A DNA stretch of 64,000 nt from Geodermatophilus obscurus (GTDB lineage Bacteria > Actinomycetota > Actinomycetes > Mycobacteriales > Geodermatophilaceae), in contig NZ_FOWE01000011.1 in NCBI RefSeq assembly GCF_900115395.1, positions 1-64,000 on the forward strand, written 5' to 3'. Below the pieces are notes generated by a model, which saw only the letters and a list, made by a program, of their open reading frames with translations, searched no databases and was not told where the DNA came from. Made by a program: the position numbers and the translations under genes. Shown one piece after another: positions 45,547-52,847 of the stretch (within the stretch, counting starts at the first letter, position 1; each line of letters begins with the position of its first letter).

Positions 45547-46131
45547 TCAGCGGCCCGTGTAGGCGGCGAGGAAGAGCACGAAGGCCGCCGTGCCGAGCAG
45601 CAGCCGCGCGGGGGTGAGCCCGTTGACCAGGCCGGCGGTCGCCTCCACCCAGGCCGGGCGGACGGCGGCCTCGCGCGTGCCACGGCGGACCAGCCGCACC
45701 TCGTCGGCCAGCAGCACCCCCGCCGCGCCGAGCAGGGTGAGCCCGACGACGAGCAGCACCAGGGACAGGCTCTCGGCGAAGGACTCGGCGCGGCCGACCA
45801 GCAGCAGGGCCGCCGCCAGGCCCGCCAGCAGGCCGAGCGTGGCGCCCGCCACGGGCGCCCACGGCCCCATCCGGGTCATCGGGCCGGTGCGCCGCCGCGG
45901 GGCCTGGGGCGCGGCGGGAGGAGCCGGCGGGCGGCCCGGCAGCGGGCCGGTGGCGAGGTGGCCGGCCGGTGACGCCCCCTCCGGCCGGGCCGCGGGCGCG
46001 GCGGCGGGAGCGTCCCCGGCGGCGGTCGCCCCGGCCGCACCCGGCGTGCCCAGCGGGGCGGTGGCGGGCGCAGCGGTCGGCGGGAGGGTCGACGGGACGG
46101 CGGACTGCGGGGGGGCGGCGGGATCGGTCAT
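45547..46131 (-). CDS. Pro/Ala-rich membrane protein
   Basis: A 194-residue protein. Residues 1-85 are low-complexity Pro/Ala/Thr. The second half has three predicted transmembrane helices (VAGATLGLLAGLAAALLLVG, LSLVLLVVGLTLLGAAGVLL and ARLLLGTAAFVLFLAAYTG). No family recognised. Codon use is normal for the host. Confidence 0.7.
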   Translation of the reverse strand: MTDPAAPPQSAVPSTLPPTAAPATAPLGTPGAAGATAAGDAPAAAPAARPEGASPAGHLATGPLPGRPPAPPAAPQAPRRRTGPMTRMGPWAPVAGATLGLLAGLAAALLLVGRAESFAESLSLVLLVVGLTLLGAAGVLLADEVRLVRRGTREAAVRPAWVEATAGLVNGLTPARLLLGTAAFVLFLAAYTGR

Positions 46132-46263
46132 CGGTGATCACGCTAGGCGGGGCCACCGACGGCCCCGGACAGGTGGCCGGGCGTGCCGGGTCACCGCCGC
46201 GGGCACCGAGCGCGGGACCCGGCGCGCGGCCACCGCCCGTGCCATCGGCATGACCGCCCGTCG

Positions 46264-47931
46264 TCAGAGCAGGCGGCGGCTGTCCTCGGCGACCACGCGC
46301 AGCCAGCGGTACCCGTAGCCGTCGAGGGTGAGCTCGACCGCGCCGTCGTCGCCGAGCGGCGTCGTCCCGGTCTCCAGCAGGTCCTCCAGCCGGTGGGACG
46401 CGCCGCAGCCGTCGAGCCTGAGCGGCACGGTGCGCGGCTCGGGGCCGAGGTTGTGCACGGCGAGCATCGTGGCGTCGTCCCACTCGCAGACGTGCGCGAG
46501 CACCGCGGCGTGCGGCTGCTCGAGCACCCGGAACGACCCCCAGCCGAGCTCCGGGGACTCGCGGTAGCGGCGGACGAGGAGCTTGACGAAGGACAGCAGC
46601 GAGTCGGGGTCGCGGCGCTGGTCGGCGACGTTGACGAACTCCGGGGCGAACCCGCCGCTGACCACCGGCCCGGGCAGCCGGTCGGGGTCGGCGGTGGAGA
46701 AGCCGCCGTTGGGCCCGGAGGTCCACTGCATCGGCGTGCGGACGGCGAGCCGGCCCTCGGCGGAGAGGTCCTCGCCCATGCCGATCTCCTCGCCGTAGAA
46801 CAGGACCGGCGTGCCGGGCAGCGAGAACAGCAGGCTGTAGACCATGCGGACCCGGCGCGGGTCGCCGTCGAGCATGGGTGGCAGGCGGCGGCGCAGGCCG
46901 CGGCCGTAGACCTGCATGCGCTCCTCGGGGCCGAAGGCGGCGAAGACCTCCTTGCGCTCGTCCTCGGTGAGCTTGTCGAGGGTGAGCTCGTCGTGGTTGC
47001 GGACGAAGGTCGCCCACTGGCTGTCCGGGTCGACGTAGGGCCGCTCGGTGAGCGCGGTGACGAGCGGGCCGGCGTCGGCGCGGGCCAGCGACAGGTACAT
47101 CGCCTGCATCCCGATGAAGTCGAAGAGCATGGTCAGCTCGTCGCCGTCGTCGCCGCCGAAGAAGTCGCGCTGCTGGTCGTGCGGCAGGTTCACCTCGCCG
47201 AGCAGGATGCCGCTGCCGGTGCGGCGGCCGAGGAAGGACCGCAGCGCCCGCAGGTACTCGTGCGGGTCGGGGAGGGCGGCGTCGGTGCCCTGCGTCTCGA
47301 GGAAGAACGGGACGGCGTCGACGCGGAAGCCCGACAGGCCCAGCTGCAGCCAGAACCCCATGATCTTGGCGACCTCGTCGCGCACGCGCGGGTTCGTGAC
47401 GTCGAGGTCGGGCTGCTCCTTGTAGAAGCGGTGCAGGTACCACTCCCCCGTCGGCTCGTTGAACGTCCAGGTGGAGCTCTCCTGGTCGGGGAAGACGACC
47501 TGGTCGGAGGTGTCCGGCGGCTCGTCGTCGCGCCAGACGTAGAAGTCGTGGAACGGGTCGTCCTTGCTGCGCCGGCCCTGCTGGAACCACGGGTGCTCGA
47601 CCGAGGTGTGGTTGACGACGAGGTCGGCGATCACCCGCATGCCCCGGTCGTTGGCGGTGCGGATCGCCTCGACCAGGTCGCCCAGCGAGCCCAGCCGCGG
47701 GTCGACGCCGTAGAAGTCGGTGATGTCGTAGCCGTCGTCGCGCTCGGCGGTCGGGTAGAAGGGCATCAGCCACAGGCACGTGACGCCGAGGTCGGCCAGG
47801 TGCTCGATGCGCTGGGACAGGCCCTCGAGGTCACCGCACCCGTCGCCGTTCCAGTCGAGGTAGGTCTCGACGTCGAGGCAGTAGACGACCGCAGTCTTCC
47901 ACCAGACGTCGGCCGTGTCGGTGATCTTCAC
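46264..47931 (-). CDS. GH13 alpha-glucan enzyme, trehalose-synthase-like
   Basis: Alpha-amylase-family enzyme of 555 residues. Conserved regions are DLVVNHTS (I), GFRVDAVPF with the nucleophile Asp (II), LGEVN with the acid Glu (III) and RNHDEL (IV). The N-terminus VVYCLDVETYLDWNGDGCGD and the YPTAERDDGYDITD segment resemble trehalose synthase, which interconverts maltose and trehalose, more than amylases; oligo-1,6-glucosidase is an alternative. It follows an LLM oxidoreductase on the same strand by 118 bp. malQ lies nearby. GTG start with AGGGGA. Confidence 0.88.
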   Translation of the reverse strand: MKITDTADVWWKTAVVYCLDVETYLDWNGDGCGDLEGLSQRIEHLADLGVTCLWLMPFYPTAERDDGYDITDFYGVDPRLGSLGDLVEAIRTANDRGMRVIADLVVNHTSVEHPWFQQGRRSKDDPFHDFYVWRDDEPPDTSDQVVFPDQESSTWTFNEPTGEWYLHRFYKEQPDLDVTNPRVRDEVAKIMGFWLQLGLSGFRVDAVPFFLETQGTDAALPDPHEYLRALRSFLGRRTGSGILLGEVNLPHDQQRDFFGGDDGDELTMLFDFIGMQAMYLSLARADAGPLVTALTERPYVDPDSQWATFVRNHDELTLDKLTEDERKEVFAAFGPEERMQVYGRGLRRRLPPMLDGDPRRVRMVYSLLFSLPGTPVLFYGEEIGMGEDLSAEGRLAVRTPMQWTSGPNGGFSTADPDRLPGPVVSGGFAPEFVNVADQRRDPDSLLSFVKLLVRRYRESPELGWGSFRVLEQPHAAVLAHVCEWDDATMLAVHNLGPEPRTVPLRLDGCGASHRLEDLLETGTTPLGDDGAVELTLDGYGYRWLRVVAEDSRRLL

Positions 47932-48049
47932 GGTGGGGTCCCCTCGGCTCGGGATGGGCGGGACGTCGAGTGGGCAGTTGCTGCCTCCGACACGCGCGGA
48001 CACGCTGGCGGGGACGGCGTCAGGTGCCCACTCGGCACGCGGACGGTGG

Positions 48050-49123
48050 TCACGGCGGGGTCGGTCGACCCTCGGGCAGCACGCTGGGCTGCACCGGCTC
48101 GGTCTCCTGCCGCGGCCGGCGCGGCCCGTCCGGCCCGTCGAGGGCGACGGCGGGCTCGGGCCGCGTGACCCCGAGCTGGGGCAGCACGTGCTCACCGAAC
48201 GCGTCGAGGAACGGCTTCTGCTCCTTGCCCACGTGGTGCAGGTAGATCTCGTCGAAGCCGAGCTCGGCGTACTCGGCGAGCCAGGCGGCGTGCTGCCCGA
48301 GGTCGGAGCTCACCAGCACCGCACCCTCGACCGCCTCCTGCGGCGTGTAGGCGCTGGCCAGCTCGAACGCCTCGGGCCCGTCGAGGTCCCAGCACAGCGG
48401 CGGCGGGAAGGTGTTGGTGTACCACTGCTCGTAGGCGACCTGCTTCGCCCGCTCGGGGTCGGGGTCCCAGCACAGGTGCACCTGCAGCACGAGCCGGCCC
48501 TGCCCGCCGGCGTCCCGGTAGGCGCCCACCAGCTCGCGCAGCGTCTCGTGCGGCTGGTTGATCGTGATGAAGCCGTCGGCCCAGTCGGCGTGCCGCCGCG
48601 CCGTCGGCACGCTCATCACCGGCCCGATCAGCGCCGGCTGCTGCTCCGGCAGCGACCAGATCTTGGCCCGCTCGACGTCGACGAGCCCGCGGTGGGTGAC
48701 CTCCTCACCGGCCAGCAGGGCGCGGATGACGTCGACGCACTCCCGCAGCCGGGCGTCCCGGACGCGCTTGGGTGGCCACGGCGTGCCGGTGATGCGCTCG
48801 TTCATCACCTGCCCGCTGCCCAGCGCCATCCAGAAGCGCCCGGGGAACATCGCCGCCAGGGTCGCGGCGCCCTGGGCGATGACCGCCGGGTGGTAGCGCT
48901 GTCCGGGGGCGTTGACCACCCCGCAGGGCAGGCCGGTGGTGGCCAGCGCGGCCCCGAGCCACGACCAGGCGAACCCCGAGTGCCCCTGGTTGGAGTTCCA
49001 GGGCGCGAAGTGGTCGGAGCACATGGCCGCGGTGAAGCCGACCTCCTCCGCGTGCTGGACGGCGGTCAGCAGCTCGGCGGGGTGCACCTGCTCGTGGGAG
49101 TTGTGGAAGCCGATCACGGTCAC
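48050..49123 (-). CDS. LLM-class flavin/F420-dependent oxidoreductase
   Basis: A 357-residue luciferase-like monooxygenase-fold enzyme: FHNSHEQVHPAELLTAVQHAEEVGFTAAMCSDHFAPW, PGRFWMALGSGQVMNE, WADGFIT. This matches the TIGR03885-type subgroup, which I recall as often neighbouring GH13 trehalose-synthase-like genes in actinobacteria. The cofactor (FMN or F420) and substrate are not known. Two GTG codons (49123 and 49117) could start it. Confidence 0.85.
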   Translation of the reverse strand: MTVIGFHNSHEQVHPAELLTAVQHAEEVGFTAAMCSDHFAPWNSNQGHSGFAWSWLGAALATTGLPCGVVNAPGQRYHPAVIAQGAATLAAMFPGRFWMALGSGQVMNERITGTPWPPKRVRDARLRECVDVIRALLAGEEVTHRGLVDVERAKIWSLPEQQPALIGPVMSVPTARRHADWADGFITINQPHETLRELVGAYRDAGGQGRLVLQVHLCWDPDPERAKQVAYEQWYTNTFPPPLCWDLDGPEAFELASAYTPQEAVEGAVLVSSDLGQHAAWLAEYAELGFDEIYLHHVGKEQKPFLDAFGEHVLPQLGVTRPEPAVALDGPDGPRRPRQETEPVQPSVLPEGRPTPP

Positions 49124-49185
49124 CGGTCGTGCCTACCGCAGCGGCAGCCGGGGCGCCGGGCGGACCGGCAGGTGCCGCAACCGCC

Positions 49186-49842
49186 TCAGCCGAGCAGCGC
49201 GGCCACCCGGGCGGGGTCGGTGGCGACGTCGAGGTGCGCCCCACGACCGTCCCCGGCGACCGGCCAGCCGCGCGCGCGTGCGGCCGCGGCGTCGGCGTCG
49301 TAGGCCGCCGACAGGTGCACGTACCGGGGTTCGGCGGTCAGCGGCGGTACCGCGACGCCGGCCGACCACAGGTCCGCGGGCAGGCGGTGCCCCTCGGCGA
49401 GGACGGCGGCCCGCACGTCCGGGTCCGGCAGCAGCTCCGCCATCGCGTCGGGGCCCCACCACGTCGTCCAGTCGGCCACCCGGCCGTCGTCGCCGGTCAG
49501 GGGCGCCACCCGCGCCCGGACGTCGGCCGGCCACCGCGCCGTCCCCTCCTCCGGCGGCAGGACGGCGTCGAGCCACACCACCCGGCGGGCACCGCACGCC
49601 GCGGCGACGGCGGGCAGCACGATGCCGGCCCCGGAGAAGCCGACGACGACGTCGGCCGGGCCCACCGCCGCCGCCCACCGCCGGTCCCAGCCGGCCGCGG
49701 ACGGGCCGGTGCCCGTGGGGTCCTGGACCTCCCCGCGCAGGTCGGGCACCGCCACGCGCGCCCCGCCGGCGCGCAGCCCGGCGGCCAGCGGGCCGAGCAC
49801 GGCGGGTCCGAGCAGCGGCGGGTGCACCAGGAGCCAGGTCAC
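49186..49842 (-). CDS. Alpha/beta hydrolase-like protein
   Basis: A 218-residue protein with an alpha/beta-hydrolase pattern: TWLLVHPPLLGPAVLGPLA, VAVPDLRGE and VVVGFSGAGIVLPAVAAA, where the nucleophile elbow reads GFSGAG. A C-terminal DGRGAHLDV could supply the His. It starts 4 bp after the MerR stop and is probably co-transcribed with it. Substrate unknown. Confidence 0.75.
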   Translation of the reverse strand: MTWLLVHPPLLGPAVLGPLAAGLRAGGARVAVPDLRGEVQDPTGTGPSAAGWDRRWAAAVGPADVVVGFSGAGIVLPAVAAACGARRVVWLDAVLPPEEGTARWPADVRARVAPLTGDDGRVADWTTWWGPDAMAELLPDPDVRAAVLAEGHRLPADLWSAGVAVPPLTAEPRYVHLSAAYDADAAAARARGWPVAGDGRGAHLDVATDPARVAALLG

Positions 49843-49846
49843 GGCC

Positions 49847-50779
49847 TCAGGATGCCGCGCGCAGCGCCACGATCCACCAGTCGACGGCCGGCACGGCCGG
49901 CTCGGAGGGCGGCCAGCCGTTGAGGACGCCGAGCAGCTGCCAGTACCGCTCCACGCGGGCGTCGGTGAAGGTGGCCAGCCGGTCCGCCAGCGCGGCGCGA
50001 CGGCCGGGCGTGGTCTCCCGGCCGTCGTCGAGCAGCTCGGCCACCAGCGCCTCCGCGGCCGCGCTGCCGGGCACGACGCCGTCGGCCAGTGCCTGCCTGC
50101 CGAGGGCCTGCATCCGCCCGGCGTCCAGCCCCGGGTCGGGGTCCTCCGGCGTGGCACCGGCGCCGGCCACCGCCATCTCGCGCACGCGGACGGCGAAGCC
50201 GTCGTCGGCCACCAGGCGGGCCAGCTCCAGCCAGGCGGCGACCTGCTCGGGCGAGGGGTCCTCGGGCAGCTCCGCGGGCAGCGCCCGCATCGGGGCGGCC
50301 AACCCGGCGCCGGGGGCGTCGTCGGGCAGGCCGGCGAAGGCGCGGTCGACGAACTCGTCGATCACCTGCTGCCGTTCGCGGGCGGACAGGGCGGCCAGAT
50401 CGGACACGATGCTCATCTCCTCGGTGGTGGTGCCGGCGCGGCAGACGGCCTGCAGCAGGGTCCGGCGCAGGCGCAGCAGGCGGATCTCGGCGTCGATCGC
50501 CCGCACGTGCTCGGCGGCCACGTCGGCGACCGTGCGGCGGGCGGCGAGCAGCTCCCGGACGGCGGGCAGCCCGAGCCCCAGGCCGCGCAGCGTGCGGACC
50601 AGGTCCAGCCGGGCCACGGCGGGCGCGTCGTAGAGCCGGTAGCCGCCGGCGGAGCGGGCGGGCGGGTCGACCAGCCCCTCGTCGGTCCAGAACCGCACGG
50701 TGCGGACGGGGACGCCGAGCCGCGCGGCCACCTCGCCGATCGTGAGCCTGACCTGCGCGGCGTCCTCCACGACCGGCAC
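49847..50779 (-). CDS. MerR-family regulator with large C-terminal domain
   Basis: A 310-residue regulator. The MerR HTH and wing (LTIGEVAARLGVPVRTVRFW... GLVDPPARSAGGYRLYDAPAVARL) are at about 11-75, then a dimerisation helix, then a roughly 200-residue helical domain, longer than classical metal sensors and more like effector-binding actinobacterial MerR proteins. A perfect 9-bp inverted repeat lies 5 bp upstream of the GTG start. It forms an operon with the hydrolase. Confidence 0.85.
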   Translation of the reverse strand: MPVVEDAAQVRLTIGEVAARLGVPVRTVRFWTDEGLVDPPARSAGGYRLYDAPAVARLDLVRTLRGLGLGLPAVRELLAARRTVADVAAEHVRAIDAEIRLLRLRRTLLQAVCRAGTTTEEMSIVSDLAALSARERQQVIDEFVDRAFAGLPDDAPGAGLAAPMRALPAELPEDPSPEQVAAWLELARLVADDGFAVRVREMAVAGAGATPEDPDPGLDAGRMQALGRQALADGVVPGSAAAEALVAELLDDGRETTPGRRAALADRLATFTDARVERYWQLLGVLNGWPPSEPAVPAVDWWIVALRAAS

Positions 50780-50784
50780 CCTGC

Positions 50785-50805
50785 ACCCTCCAGTCGCTGG
50801 AGGGT
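50785..50805 (-). promoter_or_regulatory. MerR autoregulatory operator
   Basis: ACCCTCCAG and CTGGAGGGT flank a 3-bp TCG centre, a perfect inverted repeat of the size bound by MerR dimers between -35 and -10 boxes. On the minus strand TCGACC (50807-50802) may be the -35. It lies 5 bp upstream of the MerR GTG and 70 bp from the divergent malQ. Confidence 0.6.
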
Positions 50806-50875
50806 CGAGACGGAGAGACCGGCACCACTCCGCTCCTGCGCTGCGATCACCCCCGCGCCCCCGGAGGATCGAGGG

Positions 50876-52762
50876 GTGACACGCACCCCCAGCACCGACC
50901 GGTGGGGCATCGACGCCACCTGGCTCGACGCCCTCGACGAGGAACACGAGGTCGCCCAGGCCACGATCGACCGCCTGCGGGAGGTGATCGGCGAGCCGCC
51001 GGAGGACCTCGAGGACCGCGCGCCCATCGTGGCCCGGCCCGGCGACGTCCTCGAGGTCGACGAGGCGGAGGTGACCCTCGAGGACGGCTCCACCCGGCAC
51101 GTCGACGGCGAGCTGCCCGAGGACTTCCCGCTCGGCTACCACTGGCTGCAGGCGCCCGGCGGCCCGCGCCGCCGGCTCGTCGTCTCACCCGGCCGCTGCT
51201 GGCTGCCCGCGGACCGGGCCTGGGGCTGGGCGGTGCAGCTCTACGCCACCCGCAGCCGGGCCAGCTGGGGCATCGGCGACCTCGCCGACCTGCGGGCCGT
51301 CCGCGAGCTGGCCGCCGGCCAGGGCGCCGGGTTCGTGCTCGTCAACCCGCTGCACGCCGTCGCACCCACCCCGCAGCAGGAGGCCAGCCCCTACCTGCCG
51401 GCGACCCGGCGCTTCCGCAACCCGGTCTACCTGCGCGTCGAGGAGGTCCCCGGCGCCGACCGCGTCGACGTCGGCTCCGGGACCGACCTGTCCGACGGCG
51501 ACCTGATCGACCGCGACGCGGTCTGGGCGCGCAAGCGCGAGGCGCTGCGCCGGGTGTTCGACGCCACCGGCCGCGACGAGCCCGCCTTCCCCGACTGGTG
51601 GTGGCACCAGGGGCAGAAGCTGCAGGACTGGGCCACCTGGTGCGCCTTGGCCGACGTGCACGGGCCCGACTGGCACACCTGGCCCGACGAGCTGCGCGAC
51701 CCGCGCGGCGAGGCGGTGGGCCGCTTCGTCGCCGAGCACGAGCGCGACGTCGCCTTCCACGCGTGGCTGCAGTGGTGCCTGTCGCTCCAGCTGGAGCGCG
51801 CGACCGAGGGCATGACCGTCATCCAGGACCTGCCGATCGGCGTGGCCGGCGGCGGCGCCGACGCCTGGACCTGGCAGGGGGTGCTCGCGCAGGGCCCCAC
51901 CGTGGGCGCACCGCCGGACGAGTTCAACTCCTCCGGCCAGGACTGGGGCTCCCCGCCGCTGGTCCCCTGGCGGCTGCGGGCGGCCGACTACGAGCCGTTC
52001 GTCGAGTCGATCCGGGCCACGATGGCCGGCGCCGGCGGGCTGCGCATCGACCACGTCATGGGCCTGTTCCGGCTGTGGTGGGTGCCCGCCGGCGGCGGCG
52101 CGGTCGACGGGGCCTACGTCCGCTACCCGGCCGAGGACCTGCTCGACATCGTCGCGCTGGAGAGCCACCGCGCGCAGGCCGTCGTCGTCGGCGAGGACCT
52201 CGGCACCGTCGAGGAGGGCGTCCGCGAGGCGCTGGCCGAGCACGGCATCCTGAGTTACCGGCTGCTGTGGTTCGAGGACGACGACCCCGCCGAGTGGCCG
52301 GAGGCGGCCATGGCCGCCGTCACCACGCACGACCTGCCCACCGTGGCGGGGCTGTGGACGGGCGCCGACCTCGAGGAGCAGCGCCAGTACGGCACCGGGA
52401 CCGACGAGGAGCTCGAGCGCGGACGGGAGACGCTGCTCGGGCGTCTGCCCGGGCTGAAGAAGAAGGCGAAGCCGGACAAGGCCGTGAAGCGGGCCCACGA
52501 GCTGCTGGCGCAGGCGCCGTCGCTGCTGCTGTCGGCCACCCTCGACGACGCGCTCGCCGTCGAGCGGCGGCCCAACGTGCCCGGCACCACCGACAGGCCC
52601 AACTGGTCGCTGCCGCTGCCGGTGCCGGTGGAGGAGTTGGCCGGGCACGAGCTGCTCGGGAAGGTCGCGCGCGTCCTCGCCGACGGCGTGGCCGCGACCA
52701 CCGGCCCCGAGGAGGACGCGATCGGCGAGCAGGCCGGCGGGGAGGCCCGCACCGGTTCCTGA
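50876..52762 (+). CDS. malQ: 4-alpha-glucanotransferase
   Basis: Amylomaltase (GH77) that transfers alpha-1,4-glucan segments in maltose and glycogen metabolism. The 628-residue chain has an N-terminal beta-rich domain (about 1-110). The GH77 core starts AVQLYATRSRASWGIGDLADL and has SPYLPATRRF, LRIDHVMGLFRLWWVP with the nucleophile Asp, VGEDLGTVEEGV with the acid Glu, and TTHDLPTVAG. The GTG is preceded by GGAGG. Together with the GH13 enzyme it forms a small alpha-glucan locus. Confidence 0.95.
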   Translation: MTRTPSTDRWGIDATWLDALDEEHEVAQATIDRLREVIGEPPEDLEDRAPIVARPGDVLEVDEAEVTLEDGSTRHVDGELPEDFPLGYHWLQAPGGPRRRLVVSPGRCWLPADRAWGWAVQLYATRSRASWGIGDLADLRAVRELAAGQGAGFVLVNPLHAVAPTPQQEASPYLPATRRFRNPVYLRVEEVPGADRVDVGSGTDLSDGDLIDRDAVWARKREALRRVFDATGRDEPAFPDWWWHQGQKLQDWATWCALADVHGPDWHTWPDELRDPRGEAVGRFVAEHERDVAFHAWLQWCLSLQLERATEGMTVIQDLPIGVAGGGADAWTWQGVLAQGPTVGAPPDEFNSSGQDWGSPPLVPWRLRAADYEPFVESIRATMAGAGGLRIDHVMGLFRLWWVPAGGGAVDGAYVRYPAEDLLDIVALESHRAQAVVVGEDLGTVEEGVREALAEHGILSYRLLWFEDDDPAEWPEAAMAAVTTHDLPTVAGLWTGADLEEQRQYGTGTDEELERGRETLLGRLPGLKKKAKPDKAVKRAHELLAQAPSLLLSATLDDALAVERRPNVPGTTDRPNWSLPLPVPVEELAGHELLGKVARVLADGVAATTGPEEDAIGEQAGGEARTGS

Positions 52763-52768
52763 GACGCG

Positions 52769-52804
52769 TCCGGCGCGGTACCCCGGGTGGGGTGCCGCGC
52801 CGGA
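52769..52804 (+). terminator. malQ terminator hairpin
   Basis: TCCGGCGCGGTACCCC and GGGGTGCCGCGCCGGA form a 16-bp stem with one wobble pair around GGGT, 7 nt after the malQ stop. Confidence 0.7.
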
Positions 52805-52817
52805 CCGGTCATGGGCT

Positions 52818-52846
52818 GGGACGGCCCCCTCGCGAGGGGCCGTCCC
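52818..52846. terminator. Second convergent terminator
   Basis: GGGACGGCCCC and GGGGCCGTCCC form a perfect 11-bp stem around CTCGCGA, directly next to the stop of the secreted nuclease on the other strand. It can end both converging transcripts. Confidence 0.6.
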
Positions 52847-52847
52847 G

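Noticed and set aside
46141-46170. GC-rich partial hairpin between the Pro/Ala-rich membrane protein and the GH13 gene
   Set aside because: Pairing is short and could occur by chance at this GC content.
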